DNA of 64,000 nt from Wielerella bovis (GCF_022354465.1 NZ_CP092361.1:1426001-1490000), one strand, 5' to 3'. Counted from the stretch's first letter, positions 46,250-56,723 are shown. A program made the numbers and translations. Notes: generated by a model from the letters alone, not told the origin.

Positions 46250-46303
46250 CAAAGCTGCCCAATTTTCCGCAGCATCTGAACCTACGAAAAAACTGGGCAG
46301 CTC
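46250..46303. repeat. Long hairpin between apt and the rhomboid gene
   Basis: AAGCTGCCCAATTTTCC and GAAAAAACTGGGCAGCT are inverted repeats separated by about 20 bases. It lies after the apt stop on the minus strand; it may be a terminator or a repeat unit not seen elsewhere in the window. No DUS is involved. Confidence 0.55.
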
Positions 46304-46365
46304 TACGCTTTCAAGCGGTAAAATCCAGAACAGATTTTAGAATATTTTAAAATAAAATCATTTTT

Positions 46366-46926
46366 TTACAATGCGCCATCATTTTGCAATAATGAAAACA
46401 GTGGTACACCATTTTCACGAATTTTCTTCGCACCGTCCAAATCGGTAAATTCCAAAATAGCACATGCTTCTGCTACTTCGCCCCCTAAACGGCGTATCAA
46501 TTCCACACCAGCTAACATGGTTCCGCCTGTTGCCACTAAATCATCGACCAACAATACTCTATCGCCAGTATGAATCGCATCTTGATGAATTTCCACTGTT
46601 GCTTCGCCATATTCCAATGAGTACGTTTGTGACAAAGTATCAAACGGCAATTTTCCTTTTTTGCGAATCGGCACAAATCCAACATTTAATTGATACGCCA
46701 ACGCTGCGCCAATGATAAAACCACGCGCTTCCAAACCTGCAACCACATCAATTTTTTGTCCCATGTAGCGATAAGTAAACAAATCCACCAGCAAACGGAA
46801 ATATTCAGGGCTTTGCAAGACTGTTGTAATATCATGAAACAAAATACCCTCTTTGGGGAAATTGGGAATTTTGCGGATTTTATCGGCAAGGGCATCAACG
46901 CCCATCACATCAGGGTGAAACAGCAT
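46366..46926 (-). CDS. apt: Adenine phosphoribosyltransferase
   Basis: Salvages adenine to AMP with PRPP; cytoplasmic. 186 residues. [33 protein letters not shown] and the PRPP loop [20 protein letters not shown] (near residue 125) are diagnostic. The first [20 protein letters not shown] matches the longer N terminus of Neisseria enzymes. A single gene, with the hairpin at 46250-46303 after its stop. Confidence 0.96.
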   Translation of the reverse strand: MLFHPDVMGVDALADKIRKIPNFPKEGILFHDITTVLQSPEYFRLLVDLFTYRYMGQKIDVVAGLEARGFIIGAALAYQLNVGFVPIRKKGKLPFDTLSQTYSLEYGEATVEIHQDAIHTGDRVLLVDDLVATGGTMLAGVELIRRLGGEVAEACAILEFTDLDGAKKIRENGVPLFSLLQNDGAL

Positions 46927-46997
46927 AATCGTCTCGTTTATTTGAAAAAAGAAAACGACATTTTAGCCCCAATCACAGAAAAACGCTATAATCGCCA

Positions 46998-47035
46998 CTT
47001 TCAGGCTGCATTAACTGTATAGGCAGCCTGAAAAC
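46998..47035. repeat. DUS pair upstream of the glutamine amidotransferase gene
   Basis: TTTCAGGCTGCAT and AGGCAGCCTGAAAA flank a short AT-rich loop in the divergent gap between apt and the amidotransferase gene. Confidence 0.5.
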
Positions 47036-47070
47036 CAACAAAAAAAATAATAAATAACAAGGAAGATACC

Positions 47071-47913
47071 ATGTGCCAACTGCTCGGCATGAATTGCAAT
47101 TTGCCCACAGATATTTCTTTTTCGTTTTCAGGGTTTTCCAAACGCGGCGGCTTGACCGACCATCACACCGATGGTTTCGGCATTGGCTTTTTTGAAGGAC
47201 GTGGCTTGCGTTTATTTTTGGATGATAAACCTTGCGCCCAATCCCCTGTTTCCGACTTGATACGCAATTATCACATCAAATCTGAAAATGTCATCGCACA
47301 CATTCGCAAAGCCACACAGGGGCGTACAATACTAGAAAACACCCACCCATTTCAACGCGAATTATGGGGCGGCTATTGGATGTTTGCACACAACGGTAAC
47401 TTAAATGCCAATTTTCAACCACCCAGCATTTTCTACCAAGCCGTTGGCGACACAGATTCCGAACGTGCCTTTTGCTATTTGCTAGACAGATTGCGCCAAC
47501 AATTTCCCCACAAACCTAGCCACGATATTTTATTTGACGCTATTGCTCAACTATGTGCAGAAATTCGCCAATTTGGCATGTTTAACATGATTTTATCCGA
47601 TGGAGAAGTGATGTTTGCCCATGCCAGCACATTATTACACTACATCGTGCGCCAAGCCCCATTTGGCTGGGCGCATTTGCTGGACGAAGACATTTCCATT
47701 GATTTTGCCAAGGTAACCACGCCAGAAGACCGTGTTGCCGTTATTACTACCCTACCCTTAACCGATAACGAAACATGGCAGCAATTTGCTTGCGATGAAA
47801 TCATCATGTTTCAACACGGCAAAATCATTCGTCGCCAATATCCCGAAAATCCTGTTTATCTCACACATGAACAAGGTTTAGAAATTGCGCGAAAAGCAGG
47901 TGTTAGCTATTAG
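47071..47913 (+). CDS. Class II glutamine amidotransferase (YafJ type)
   Basis: 280 residues. The catalytic Cys follows the initiator Met (MCQLLGMNCN), as in N-terminal nucleophile amidotransferases. HHTDGFGIGFFEG, HIRKATQG (Arg near residue 80) and AHNGNLNANF (Asn/Gly near 111) form the glutamine pocket. No synthetase domain is attached, so the acceptor is unknown; the E. coli homologue YafJ is likewise undefined. AAGGAAGATACC precedes the ATG. Confidence 0.87.
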   Translation: MCQLLGMNCNLPTDISFSFSGFSKRGGLTDHHTDGFGIGFFEGRGLRLFLDDKPCAQSPVSDLIRNYHIKSENVIAHIRKATQGRTILENTHPFQRELWGGYWMFAHNGNLNANFQPPSIFYQAVGDTDSERAFCYLLDRLRQQFPHKPSHDILFDAIAQLCAEIRQFGMFNMILSDGEVMFAHASTLLHYIVRQAPFGWAHLLDEDISIDFAKVTTPEDRVAVITTLPLTDNETWQQFACDEIIMFQHGKIIRRQYPENPVYLTHEQGLEIARKAGVSY

Positions 47914-47960
47914 CATGTATATTTATCCATATTTTCAGGCTGCCTTATCCATTATCTTAA

Positions 47961-48056
47961 AAATTTAAACCAGTACAGCGTTGCCAACTCCCTTATGTAC
48001 TATGTGTACACGGCGGTCGCTGTCTCCTTGTCCTGATTTAAATTGAATCCACTATA
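47961..48056 (-). repeat. Correia-like element, left end truncated
   Basis: AATTTAAACCAGTACAGCGTTGCC to TTTAAATTGAATCCACTATA. The TATAGTGAATTC at the left end is missing; the rest is well preserved. Located 50 bases upstream of trmB. Confidence 0.88.
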
Positions 48057-48108
48057 CAATGCAGCCTGAAAAATATTTTTTATTTAATCAAACAATTAAT
48101 ACAAAATC

Positions 48109-48822
48109 ATGAACCAAGAAATCAAACATTCCGAAATCAACGTACCCGAAGAACACCGCCGAAGTATCAAATCTTTTGTTTTGCGACAAGGACACATGAC
48201 CGCCGCACAACAAAAAGCCATTGATGATAATTGGCAAAAATTAGGTATTGATTTTCAGGCTGCCTTAATAGATTTAAATAAACATTTTGAACGCCCCAAT
48301 CCCAAAATTTTAGAAATTGGTTTTGGCATGGGCGTCGCCACCGCCGAAATCGCCCAACGTTTGCCTGACAAAGATTTTTTAGCGATTGATGTACACGGTC
48401 CTGGGGTCGGCAATTTGTGCAAACTCATCAGCGAACAAAACATCAACAATATCCGCGTGATGCGCCACGATGCGGTAGAAGTAGTAGAACAAATGTTGCC
48501 CGATGCCAGTTTGGACGGCATTCATATTTTCTTCCCCGACCCATGGCACAAAAAACGCCACAACAAACGCCGTTTAATTCAAATTCCCTTTGTGCAAAAA
48601 TTGCTGCCCAAATTAAAACAAGGCGGTTATATTCACTTGGCAACCGACTGGGAAGAATACGCCATACAAATGTTGGAAGTATTGAGCAGCTTCCCCAACG
48701 AATTACAAAATACCGCAGCCGATTACGCGCCCACGCCCGATTATCGCCCCGAAACCAAATTTGAAGCGCGTGGCAAACGCTTGGGACATGGCGTGTGGGA
48801 TTTGGTCTTTATCAAAAAATAA
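48109..48822 (+). CDS. trmB: tRNA (guanine-N7)-methyltransferase
   Basis: SAM-dependent methylation of G46 in tRNA. 237 residues. KILEIGFGMGVATAEIA (SAM motif near residue 64), NIRVMRHDAVEVVE, and the signature HIFFPDPWHKKRHNKRRL (near 143) are diagnostic, as is the C-terminal ETKFEARGKRLGHGVWDL. A DUS inside the gene encodes FQAALID. The ribosome site is poor. Confidence 0.97.
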   Translation: MNQEIKHSEINVPEEHRRSIKSFVLRQGHMTAAQQKAIDDNWQKLGIDFQAALIDLNKHFERPNPKILEIGFGMGVATAEIAQRLPDKDFLAIDVHGPGVGNLCKLISEQNINNIRVMRHDAVEVVEQMLPDASLDGIHIFFPDPWHKKRHNKRRLIQIPFVQKLLPKLKQGGYIHLATDWEEYAIQMLEVLSSFPNELQNTAADYAPTPDYRPETKFEARGKRLGHGVWDLVFIKK

Positions 48823-48837
48823 GCAAAATATCCACAA

Positions 48838-48870
48838 AAACCGTGAAACATATCTATAATTTCGCGGTTT
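48838..48870 (+). terminator. Intrinsic terminator after trmB
   Basis: AAACCGTGAAA and TTTCGCGGTTT (one wobble) enclose an 11-base loop and are followed by CTCGTTTTC. It begins 16 bases beyond the trmB stop. A DUS follows directly. Confidence 0.6.
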
Positions 48871-49031
48871 CTCGTTTTCAGGCTGCCTAAAACACGATAG
48901 AATTCTTAAACTATTTATTTTTATTCTTTACAACACGATGTCAAAAGAAATAAAAATATCATATGCAGCAAAAAACAACACCATAAAGACTATTTCAATT
49001 CTTTGACGATAAAACACTCGGAGTCCGTTCC

Positions 49032-52000
49032 ATGATGTATTTGATTATAGTTTTGATGATTACCTTATTGGGTGGACTCATCTGGCTACAACGCAAACAA
49101 GAGCGCGAATGGTTCGCAGAAATCCAAAAAAAACCACTTGTTTACACGCAACCCATTGCAACAGAATACACACGCAATGCCATTCATGCTGATGACACCA
49201 TTGAAATTATTGACGATACAAATGATTCCCCTATTTCATCAACCACATCACACATAAATGATGAAACAACTGAATTTTTGCTTGATGATGAATTCAACAA
49301 TGCAGAAATTGACTCTCTTCCTAACCCCACATCTCTACCAACCATTGATTCCGAAGAAACGGAAACAATGGCTGTTTCTGCATCTGTAATTGATGAAACA
49401 ACCATAGATATACTGGATAATGAGATTACCTCTCATCCATCTAACTCCTCATCACAAAGCAATCAAAATATGTTTGATGATTTCTTTGATGTAGCACAAA
49501 ACAATACAGATGCGTTGATGTCATTTGAATCCACACAACACAACATAAACAATGCAGAAAATACCAAAGCATTATCCACAGCACCAACACCATCAACATT
49601 TCCTTTTGAATTGATTGATGAGACCCCTACATCTGTGATGCAGCCTGAAACAACTGGAGTAACAGAAACCAGTATTACAAATGATGTTTTTGCTGATGAT
49701 TCATTTGATGATGATTTATTGGAAGGAATACAAACAATCACTCCTGTTTCTGCACAAACAGAAGAAATGGAAGTGATTACATTGGAAGATGCTGCACGCA
49801 ATTTGCTTAACGCACACCCCAATATCACTACTACATCTGCACCATCATACCAAGATGAGCATCATTTCACTGTTGCTACTGAAGAAAACAATTATTTGAC
49901 TGATGAAAAAATCCGTTCAAACAACAATTTTCAGGCTGCCTTAACAGAAGATGTACCACTAGAAACGATTACTTTAGACGACCCTGCACTTGACCGCGTA
50001 CGCCGTCGCACATTAGACGAATTGGCAGAATTGGAAACAGAATCAAATGAAACACCATTTTTAGACGATACTGTATCCAGTCTTACTGCGCCCAGTCCAA
50101 TTATTTCCAATCCAGAATTTACAGAAATCCGTTTACCTGAACCCAGTGGCGAATTGGAAACGATTGATTTAGAAAATATCCAAGAAAGTCTATCACGCCA
50201 AAGAATTGCTCGTTTACATCATCAACAAACAGTAGAGCAATCGCTAAAAAATGACCCATTTACCGATTTAAATATCATTCCAGATAATGAAGTATGGGCA
50301 AATTTAGCTAACACACAAACCGCTGCTGAACGTAAACGTCAAGAACAAGAAAGTGGCTTACATTTCATCAAACCCCAAGCTAATCGTTTGAGCCATGCTG
50401 AAATGAATTTAGGTTTTCAGGCTGCCTCTGCAACTAGTGTTGCAATTGCAGAGGCACCTGCTTTACCTTTATCCCCTATTCCTGCACCTGAAATCATGGA
50501 TGCAGTCAGTTTTGACAATGCTTTGCGCCCAGAAGATTTTGCCGTAGACTTTTTTACCAATGCAGGCACACAGAAAATCAAACCTAATATATCTTTCGTA
50601 GCGCAAACAAAAAACCAAGCATCTTATTCACCAACGGAAGAAGATGATAGCCCATTTACTGAAGCGGATTTTGAACAATATTATCAAGAAACCGCTTCAG
50701 CAAAAGAACAACAACAAGAAATTAGTGAAACCTTTACTGATGATATAGGAAATCCAGAAAGGCAGCCTGAAAATACCATTCCACCTTTATCTTTATTATT
50801 ACCATCGGAACACAATCCTGCCGCGGTACAAAGCCAAGATGCGTTGGATAAAAATAAACGCATTATTGAAGAAAAGTTGGCTGAATTTAAAGTTAAAGTA
50901 AACGTGGTTGATGCCTATTCTGGACCAGTAATTACACGTTACGAAATAGAACCTGATACAGGTGTTCGCGGTAGTGCTGTGATTAATTTAGAAAAAGATT
51001 TAGCACGTTCATTGGGTGTGGCAGCCATTCGCGTAGTAGAAACCATACCAGGAAAAACCTGCATGGGCTTGGAATTACCCAATCCCAACCGCCAAATGAT
51101 TCGTTTGAGTGAAATTCTCAACTCCCCTGCTTTCGCGAACAGCCAGTCCAATTTAACTCTCGCGCTGGGACAAGATATTACAAGCGAGCCTGTGGTTACC
51201 GATTTAGCAAAAGCACCGCATTTATTGGTGGCTGGTACAACAGGTTCAGGTAAATCAGTTGGCGTGAACGCGATGATTTTATCTATGTTGTACAAAGCAT
51301 CGCCCGAAGACGTGCGTATGATTATGATTGACCCCAAAATGCTAGAATTGAGCATTTACGAAGGCATCCCACATTTGCTCGCCCCTGTGGTTACTGACAT
51401 GAAATTGGCTGCCAACGCGCTTAACTGGTGTGTCAATGAAATGGAGAAACGTTATCGCTTGATGAGTCATGTCGGTGTGCGTAATTTAGCTGGCTATAAC
51501 GACAAAATTCAGGCTGCCGAAGCCAAAGGCAAAAAAATCCCTAATCCGTTCAGTTTCACGCCTAATGACCCTGAACCATTGGAAAAATTGCCATTTATCG
51601 TAGTAGTGGTGGACGAGTTTGCCGATTTGATGATGATTGCTGGCAAACAAATTGAGCAACTGATTGCTCGTTTGGCACAAAAAGCACGTGCTGCTGGTAT
51701 TCACCTGATTTTGGCAACCCAACGTCCAAGCGTAGATGTGATTACAGGTTTGATTAAAGCCAATATTCCGACACGCATCGCATTCCAAGTATCCAGCAAA
51801 ATTGACAGTCGCACCATTCTCGACCAAATGGGCGCAGAAAATCTGTTGGGACAAGGCGATATGCTATTCTTGCCACCTGGTACAAGCTATCCGCAGCGTG
51901 TACACGGTGCATTTGTGACGGATAACGAAGTGCATGCGATTGTGGAATATTTGAAACAATTTGGCGAGCCTGATTATATTGACGAGATTCTGATACCAGA

Positions 52001-52235
52001 AACCGAAGAATATGGTGTAACAAGTAGTGCAAGTGGTGAACGCGACCCTTTGTTTGACCAAGCGGTTGAAATCATCTTACGTACCAAAAAAACCTCCATT
52101 TCCTCATTGCAACGTCAATTACGGGTGGGTTACAACAAGGCAGCAACTATTATTGAACAAATGGAAGATGAGGGCATTATTTCCAAACCTGACCACACAG
52201 GTAAACGTACGATTTTAGCGCGTAGTGGAGATTAA
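49032..52235 (+). CDS. ftsK: DNA translocase FtsK (single membrane segment)
   Basis: Hexameric DNA pump that segregates chromosome termini at the division septum. 1067 residues. Only one N-terminal hydrophobic segment is seen (about residues 2-19), instead of the four of E. coli FtsK. Then comes a ~570-residue acidic, Thr/Asn/Asp-rich linker. The alpha domain begins near 600 ([18 protein letters not shown]). Walker A is [14 protein letters not shown] (near 735), Walker [13 protein letters not shown] (near 855), and the gamma winged helix near 1000-1065 includes [21 protein letters not shown] sequence for KOPS binding. Several DUS lie in the linker (FQAAL, MQPET, RQPEN, FQAAS). Two ATGs occur in tandem at the start. 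Confidence 0.93.
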   Translation: MMYLIIVLMITLLGGLIWLQRKQEREWFAEIQKKPLVYTQPIATEYTRNAIHADDTIEIIDDTNDSPISSTTSHINDETTEFLLDDEFNNAEIDSLPNPTSLPTIDSEETETMAVSASVIDETTIDILDNEITSHPSNSSSQSNQNMFDDFFDVAQNNTDALMSFESTQHNINNAENTKALSTAPTPSTFPFELIDETPTSVMQPETTGVTETSITNDVFADDSFDDDLLEGIQTITPVSAQTEEMEVITLEDAARNLLNAHPNITTTSAPSYQDEHHFTVATEENNYLTDEKIRSNNNFQAALTEDVPLETITLDDPALDRVRRRTLDELAELETESNETPFLDDTVSSLTAPSPIISNPEFTEIRLPEPSGELETIDLENIQESLSRQRIARLHHQQTVEQSLKNDPFTDLNIIPDNEVWANLANTQTAAERKRQEQESGLHFIKPQANRLSHAEMNLGFQAASATSVAIAEAPALPLSPIPAPEIMDAVSFDNALRPEDFAVDFFTNAGTQKIKPNISFVAQTKNQASYSPTEEDDSPFTEADFEQYYQETASAKEQQQEISETFTDDIGNPERQPENTIPPLSLLLPSEHNPAAVQSQDALDKNKRIIEEKLAEFKVKVNVVDAYSGPVITRYEIEPDTGVRGSAVINLEKDLARSLGVAAIRVVETIPGKTCMGLELPNPNRQMIRLSEILNSPAFANSQSNLTLALGQDITSEPVVTDLAKAPHLLVAGTTGSGKSVGVNAMILSMLYKASPEDVRMIMIDPKMLELSIYEGIPHLLAPVVTDMKLAANALNWCVNEMEKRYRLMSHVGVRNLAGYNDKIQAAEAKGKKIPNPFSFTPNDPEPLEKLPFIVVVVDEFADLMMIAGKQIEQLIARLAQKARAAGIHLILATQRPSVDVITGLIKANIPTRIAFQVSSKIDSRTILDQMGAENLLGQGDMLFLPPGTSYPQRVHGAFVTDNEVHAIVEYLKQFGEPDYIDEILIPETEEYGVTSSASGERDPLFDQAVEIILRTKKTSISSLQRQLRVGYNKAATIIEQMEDEGIISKPDHTGKRTILARSGD

Positions 52236-52265
52236 GGCAGCCTGAAACCTTTGCAAAAAAACAAG

Positions 52266-52310
52266 CAATCCTCTAAATTCTATCTAAACAAGAATTTAGA
52301 GGATTTTTCT
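52266..52310 (+). terminator. Intrinsic terminator after ftsK
   Basis: AATCCTCTAAATTC and GAATTTAGAGGATT form a perfect 14-base stem, followed by TTTCT. It lies 30 bases after the ftsK stop, following a GAAACCTTTGCAAAAA solo end. Confidence 0.8.
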
Positions 52311-52341
52311 ATGAACATTTTCTAGCAATCAGAAACCTTTT

Positions 52342-52439
52342 TATAGAGTAAATTCAATTTTAACCAGTACAGCATTTGCTAGTTCCCTTATGTACTCGGT
52401 CGCTGTCGCCTTGTCCTGATTTAAATTGAATCCACTATA
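52342..52439 (-). repeat. Correia-like element, interior deletion
   Basis: TATAGAGTAAATTCAATTTTAACCAGTACAGC to TTTAAATTGAATCCACTATA. About ten interior bases (GTGTACACGG) are missing relative to other copies, and the left end is diverged. Its right end joins the IS630-type element. Confidence 0.85.
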
Positions 52440-53332
52440 TAGATAAAGAAATTAAAATTCGGTACACAACCAAGTAAAATAAAAAAACAAAGAGTGAATG
52501 CAATCCAATAACCAATCTTGACGTAAATGTTTAATCCAAGCCCAAGTGTGCTCAATTAAATTCAAATCAGGACAGTATGGCGGTAACCATAAAATCACAT
52601 GCCCTTATAAAACAATAAGCTCTTGAATGTCCTGACGTTTGTGAAAAGTCGCATTATCCATTACCAAAACACTGTTGGGCGGTAATTGTGGCAGTAAAAC
52701 GTTTTGAACCCATGAATAAAACACATCTGAATTGATGCTGAATTCATACAAACCCACTGCAATCAATTGATTTTGGTACAGTGCGCCAATGGCATTGGTT
52801 GTGTTTTTGATTTGCCAGTTGTGATTGCCATGACAAACTTGTCCTCTTGGCGCATAGGCATAAGGACGATAAGTTTGGTTTTTAAAACCACTTTCATCAA
52901 TATAAACAATAGGACGTTTCTCTTGCTCATACTGTTGTTTTAATGAGAGAAATTGTTCAATTGTTTCGGGTTGAGCTTTGGGGTGTTTAAGAATCTTTTT
53001 TTTGAGTGATTTTTAGCCGTTTAAGTGCCACACCAATGGCTCTTTGTGAACAGTTAAAGCGAACAGCGCGTTCTCTTTGAAAATCATCAGGAAATTGTTC
53101 TACGTCTTTTCGCAATAATTCATCATTGATTTTATTGGTTCTTTTGGGGTAGGGTTTACGTTCAATGCATTTTTTCCATAGTTGAATGGTACTGCGACTG
53201 ATGCCATATTCCGCTGCCAATTCACGGTAGCTGTAACCCGAATTTAATTTTTCTAAAATCATTTGGCGATAATCTTGTGAATAAGCCATAACTGTTCTCC
53301 TGTGTGTACCGTTTATTTAATTCTACACCTAT
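52440..53332 (-). mobile_element. IS630-family insertion sequence, decayed
   Basis: About 890 bases. Imperfect inverted ends can be aligned: AGAAATTAAAATTCGGTACACA (left) against the complement of TGTGTACCGTTTATTTAATTCT (right), each next to TATAG/CTATA-like sequence, which fits TA-targeting elements. One transposase in two frames, with a premature stop. It lies against a Correia-like element. Confidence 0.8.
52443..53289 (-). pseudogene. IS630-type transposase, two frames with an in-frame stop
   Basis: The first frame (53289-52987) encodes a 100-residue helix-turn-helix protein, MAYSQDYRQMILEKLNSGYS...ITQKKDS. A run of eight A lies just before its stop; a -1 shift there leads into the DDE frame: KHPKAQPETIEQF, IVYIDESGFKNQTYRPYA (first Asp), VLVMDNATFHKR (second Asp), LPPYCPDLNLIEHTWAWIK (Glu). 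Two-frame IS630 members joined by frameshifting are known. However, a TAA at 52605-52607 interrupts the DDE frame before the last catalytic residue, so the transposase is inactive. Confidence 0.8.
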
Positions 53333-53351
53333 ACTTACAAAACAAATTCAC

Positions 53352-53413
53352 GCTGCCTGAAATGCGAAACCACCGCTTTTCAGGCAGCTTTTTGATTTTC
53401 TGTTAAAATATCG
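53352..53413 (+). repeat. Left copy of a ~60-base direct repeat flanking the XRE/yaaW islet
   Basis: GCTGCCTGAAA, then ACCGCTTTTCAGGCAGC and TTTTTGATTTTCTGTTAAAATATCG. The matching copy is at 54777-54836 upstream of lepA. The two differ at a few bases in the first 20. Confidence 0.8.
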
Positions 53414-53443
53414 TGCTTTGAATTCATTTCAGGCAGCCTGAAA

Positions 53444-53863
53444 TCATTTTTTATCCAAAGTTCCCACCAATTTTTCTAAAATGTGGATTTGTTGTTTTAA
53501 ACTTTCTATTTCACGTTCACGGCTGCTGATGATTTCATTTTTGGCTTCTAGCAAAGTTTTCAAATGCTCAATTTCTGCACTTAATGCAATATTACCCAAT
53601 GAAAAAGAGTTATTTGAATTATCGCGAGCATCATTGAATACAAACACGTTTTCATCTCCAAATGGAATAATTTCTGCCAAAGTAACACCTAAAACATCCG
53701 CAATTTTTTGTAAACGGTCAATATCGGCTTTTGATTCGCCACGTTCAATTTTGGCATAGCCAGTTTCTGATAAGCCCAATTTTTCTGCTATCTCTGCTTG
53801 GGTCATTTTTTTATCTTCGCGTATATCACGAATATTTTGTCTTAATTTGTCGCTGGATTTCAT
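53444..53863 (-). CDS. XRE-family transcriptional regulator with coiled-coil tail
   Basis: 139 residues from MKSSDKLRQNIRDIREDKKM; an in-frame extension upstream is less likely. The helix-turn-helix (residues about 8-62) contains MTQAEIAEKLGLSETGYAKI and ERGESKADIDRLQKIADVLG, typical of Cro/C1-type. After a short linker comes a long helix rich in Glu/Lys/Leu (about 95-139, LSAEIEHLKTLLEAKNE...), a probable coiled coil. Divergent from the yaaW-type gene with 131 bases between, so it may regulate that gene. A DUS follows its stop. Confidence 0.85.
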   Translation of the reverse strand: MKSSDKLRQNIRDIREDKKMTQAEIAEKLGLSETGYAKIERGESKADIDRLQKIADVLGVTLAEIIPFGDENVFVFNDARDNSNNSFSLGNIALSAEIEHLKTLLEAKNEIISSREREIESLKQQIHILEKLVGTLDKK

Positions 53864-53994
53864 AAAACACTCGTTTAGGGTAGTTGAACCACTCAATTTG
53901 GGTAAGTGGCTGTAATCATTGGTTTGTGGTGTAAGTATAACTGAAAAAATACAATTTACCCAATTTTTAACGCCACATTATATTGGAGAAAAAC

Positions 53995-54758
53995 ATGGCT
54001 TATCGTGATGACGCTGGTTTAAACTTTTTGGGTACATTATCATCAGAAGAACTGAATGATTTGGTCAATATTTTAATTTATGACAAAGACGGGGATGCAA
54101 GATTTACTGAAGGTTTAACGATTTCAGATAATTATAAAAAATATAAACCTAATCACAAGATGTATTGGAAAGAAATTGCAGAAGAAATCCAATTATTTGG
54201 TGGTAATACAATCGTTAATTTACTCTTCCGTTTTAAAAGGGTGTGGAATACAAAGAAATTTTGTGTGATGTTTGCGATAAACTCAAAGTCAATTACAACA
54301 AATATGCTCCCATTGATATGATTGAAAATTGCTTGTTACAGAAAATTTTATATGATGCCTTAAAAAACATGACACCAGACCAAATCAAAGAGTTAGGAGT
54401 GGAGTTAGGCATTGATAATTTTAACAATTTAAATGCACAGGCATTGATAGGTGTATTTCAAGCTATTTTTCAAGCAGGTGGATTTGCATCATATAAATTG
54501 ACCTTAATTATCGTCAATGCAACGATGAAAGCGTTAACGGGTAAAGGTTTACAATTAGCAACCAATGCAACCATTACCAAAACCATGTCTATTTTGAGAG
54601 GTCCAATTGGTTGGGCAATTACAGGGATTTGGACAGCGATTGATATTGCCAGTCCTGCCTATCGTGTAACCATTCCTGCGGTTATTCAAGTGGCTTATTT
54701 GCGGAAATTATCACAAAATCGTGATGCAATTAAGCAATTGGAAAACTTAACTTTATAA
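53995..54758 (+). pseudogene. YaaW/UPF0174 family protein (DUF3944 N terminus), frameshifted
   Basis: The first frame (53995-54321) encodes MAYRDDAGLNFLGTLSSEEL and LIYDKDGDARFTEGL, a DUF3944-type N terminus, and EEIQLFGGNTIVNLLF. From about 54240 the family sequence continues in another frame: VEYKEILCDVCDKLKVNYNK, then a hydrophobic region and YRVTIPAVIQVAYLRKL, which closely matches the C terminus of E. coli YaaW. One base is missing in the AAAAGGG stretch at 54235-54241. The intact protein would have about 254 residues. GGAG precedes the ATG. Function unknown. The frameshift is either a real inactivation or a sequence error. Confidence 0.85.
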
Positions 54759-54776
54759 AATAATTGGTGTATTTTG

Positions 54777-54836
54777 GCTGCCTGAAAAGTGAAAACCGCT
54801 TTTCAGGCAGCTTTTTGATTTTCTGTTAAAATATCG
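54777..54836 (+). repeat. Right copy of the direct repeat flanking the XRE/yaaW islet
   Basis: Matches 53352-53413. It lies in the lepA upstream region, so the repeat probably derives from the lepA leader. A DUS follows it. Confidence 0.8.
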
Positions 54837-54910
54837 CCATTTTGCGTTTTCAGGCTGCCTGAAAACCGCATTTTTCTTTTCAAACAAATTTTTATTTCAA
54901 AAACAAGACC

Positions 54911-56704
54911 ATGAAAAACATCCGAAACTTCTCCATCATCGCCCACATTGACCACGGCAAATCCACACTCGCAGACCGCTTTATTCAATATTGCGGAGGC
55001 TTGGAATTGCGCGAAATGAGTACCCAAGTCCTTGATTCTATGGATATTGAAAAAGAACGTGGCATCACAATCAAAGCGCAAACGGCAGCCTTAAACTACA
55101 AAGCACACAATGGCGAAACCTACCAACTCAACCTGATTGACACCCCCGGACACGTGGACTTTTCCTACGAAGTGTCGCGCTCGTTGTCCGCTTGCGAAGG
55201 CGCATTGCTGGTGGTGGACGCATCACAAGGCGTGGAAGCGCAAACCGTTGCCAACTGCTACACAGCCATTGATTTGGGCGTGGAAGTCGTGCCGATTTTG
55301 AACAAAATTGACTTACCCGCCGCCGACCCCGACCGCGTTGCCCAAGAAATTGAAGACATCATCGGCATTGACGCGGTGGGCGCGGTAACGTGTTCCGCCA
55401 AAAGCGGTTTGGGCGTGGAAGACGTGTTGGAAGAGATTGTCGCCAAAGTCCCCGCCCCCGAAGGCGACCCAGACGCGCCTTTGCAAGCCGTGATTATTGA
55501 TTCGTGGTTTGACAATTATGTGGGCGTGGTGATGTTAATCCGCGTGAAAAATGGCACGATTAAGTTGAAAGACAAAGTCCGTTTTATGTCCACCAAAGCT
55601 GAAACCCAAGTGGAACAACTGGGCGTATTCACACCCAAATCTGTACAAAAACAACAACTTTCCGCAGGTGAAGTGGGCTTTTTGATTACAGGCGTAAAAG
55701 AATTGGGGCAAGCAAAAGTGGGCGACACGGTTACTTTGGTTGCCAATCCTGCCACCGAACCGCTCGCAGGTTTCAAAGAAGTGCAAAGCCAAGTATTTGC
55801 AGGACTTTATCCCGTAGAAAGCCACGATTACGAGAATTTGCGCGATGCTTTGGAAAAATTGCAACTGAACGATGCCAGCCTGAAATTTGAACCCGAAGTG
55901 TCGCAAGCATTGGGTTTTGGTTTCCGTTGTGGCTTTTTGGGTTTGCTGCATTTGGAAATCGTGCAGGAACGCTTGGAACGCGAATTTGACATGGATTTGA
56001 TTACCACCGCGCCGACTGTGGTGTACGAAGTCATCATGAAAAATGGCGAAAAAATTGAAGTGGAAAACCCGTCCAAATTGCCCGACATCGCCACGATTGA
56101 CACAATTTTGGAGCCGATTATCACGGCTACCATTCTTGTACCACAGGATTATGTGGGCAATGTGATGACTTTGTGCAACCAAAAACGCGGCGTGCAACGC
56201 AATATGCAGTATTTGGGTCGCCAAGTCATGCTGACTTACGATTTGCCAATGAATGAAGTGGTAATGGATTTCTTTGACAAATTGAAGTCCACATCGCGCG
56301 GATATGCGTCTTTGGATTACGAGTTTAAAGAGTTCCAACCGTCTGATTTGATTAAATTAGACATTATGGTCAATGGCGAAAAAGTGGATGCTTTGAGTTT
56401 GATTGTCCACCGTCAAAATTCTGTGCATCGCGGACGCGAATTGGCGAGCAAAATGCGCGAATTGATTCCGCGCCAAATGTTTGACATTGCGGTTCAGGCT
56501 GCCATTGGCGGACAAATCATTGCGCGTGAAAACGTGAAAGCCTTGCGTAAAAACGTCTTGGCGAAATGTTATGGTGGTGATATTACGCGTAAGAAAAAAT
56601 TGCTGGAAAAACAAAAAGCTGGTAAAAAACGCATGAAGCAAGTGGGCAATGTGGAAATCCCACAAAGCGCATTTTTGGCGATTTTGGAGATTGGGGATAA
56701 ATAA
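54911..56704 (+). CDS. lepA: Elongation factor 4 (LepA)
   Basis: Ribosome-bound GTPase affecting translocation and 30S biogenesis. 597 residues, standard. G1 [14 protein letters not shown] (residues 11-24), G2/G3 [13 protein letters not shown] and [12 protein letters not shown] (near 77), G4 NKIDLP (near 131). The LepA-specific C-terminal domain is seen from about 480 and includes [20 protein letters not shown] and [20 protein letters not shown]. The protein sequence appears intact. Base composition is more GC-rich than the islets on both sides. Confidence 0.98.
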   Translation: MKNIRNFSIIAHIDHGKSTLADRFIQYCGGLELREMSTQVLDSMDIEKERGITIKAQTAALNYKAHNGETYQLNLIDTPGHVDFSYEVSRSLSACEGALLVVDASQGVEAQTVANCYTAIDLGVEVVPILNKIDLPAADPDRVAQEIEDIIGIDAVGAVTCSAKSGLGVEDVLEEIVAKVPAPEGDPDAPLQAVIIDSWFDNYVGVVMLIRVKNGTIKLKDKVRFMSTKAETQVEQLGVFTPKSVQKQQLSAGEVGFLITGVKELGQAKVGDTVTLVANPATEPLAGFKEVQSQVFAGLYPVESHDYENLRDALEKLQLNDASLKFEPEVSQALGFGFRCGFLGLLHLEIVQERLEREFDMDLITTAPTVVYEVIMKNGEKIEVENPSKLPDIATIDTILEPIITATILVPQDYVGNVMTLCNQKRGVQRNMQYLGRQVMLTYDLPMNEVVMDFFDKLKSTSRGYASLDYEFKEFQPSDLIKLDIMVNGEKVDALSLIVHRQNSVHRGRELASKMRELIPRQMFDIAVQAAIGGQIIARENVKALRKNVLAKCYGGDITRKKKLLEKQKAGKKRMKQVGNVEIPQSAFLAILEIGDK

Positions 56705-56723
56705 TTTTCAGGCTGCCTTACAG

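Noticed and set aside
54231..54250. Programmed -1 frameshifting in the yaaW-type gene
   Set aside because: TTTTAAAAGGG does not give a canonical slippery heptamer in the zero frame, and relatives such as E. coli YaaW are single-frame.
55535..56338. Long open frame antisense to lepA
   Set aside because: It lies wholly within the strongly conserved lepA gene, has no ribosome site, and its composition reflects the complementary strand of lepA codons.
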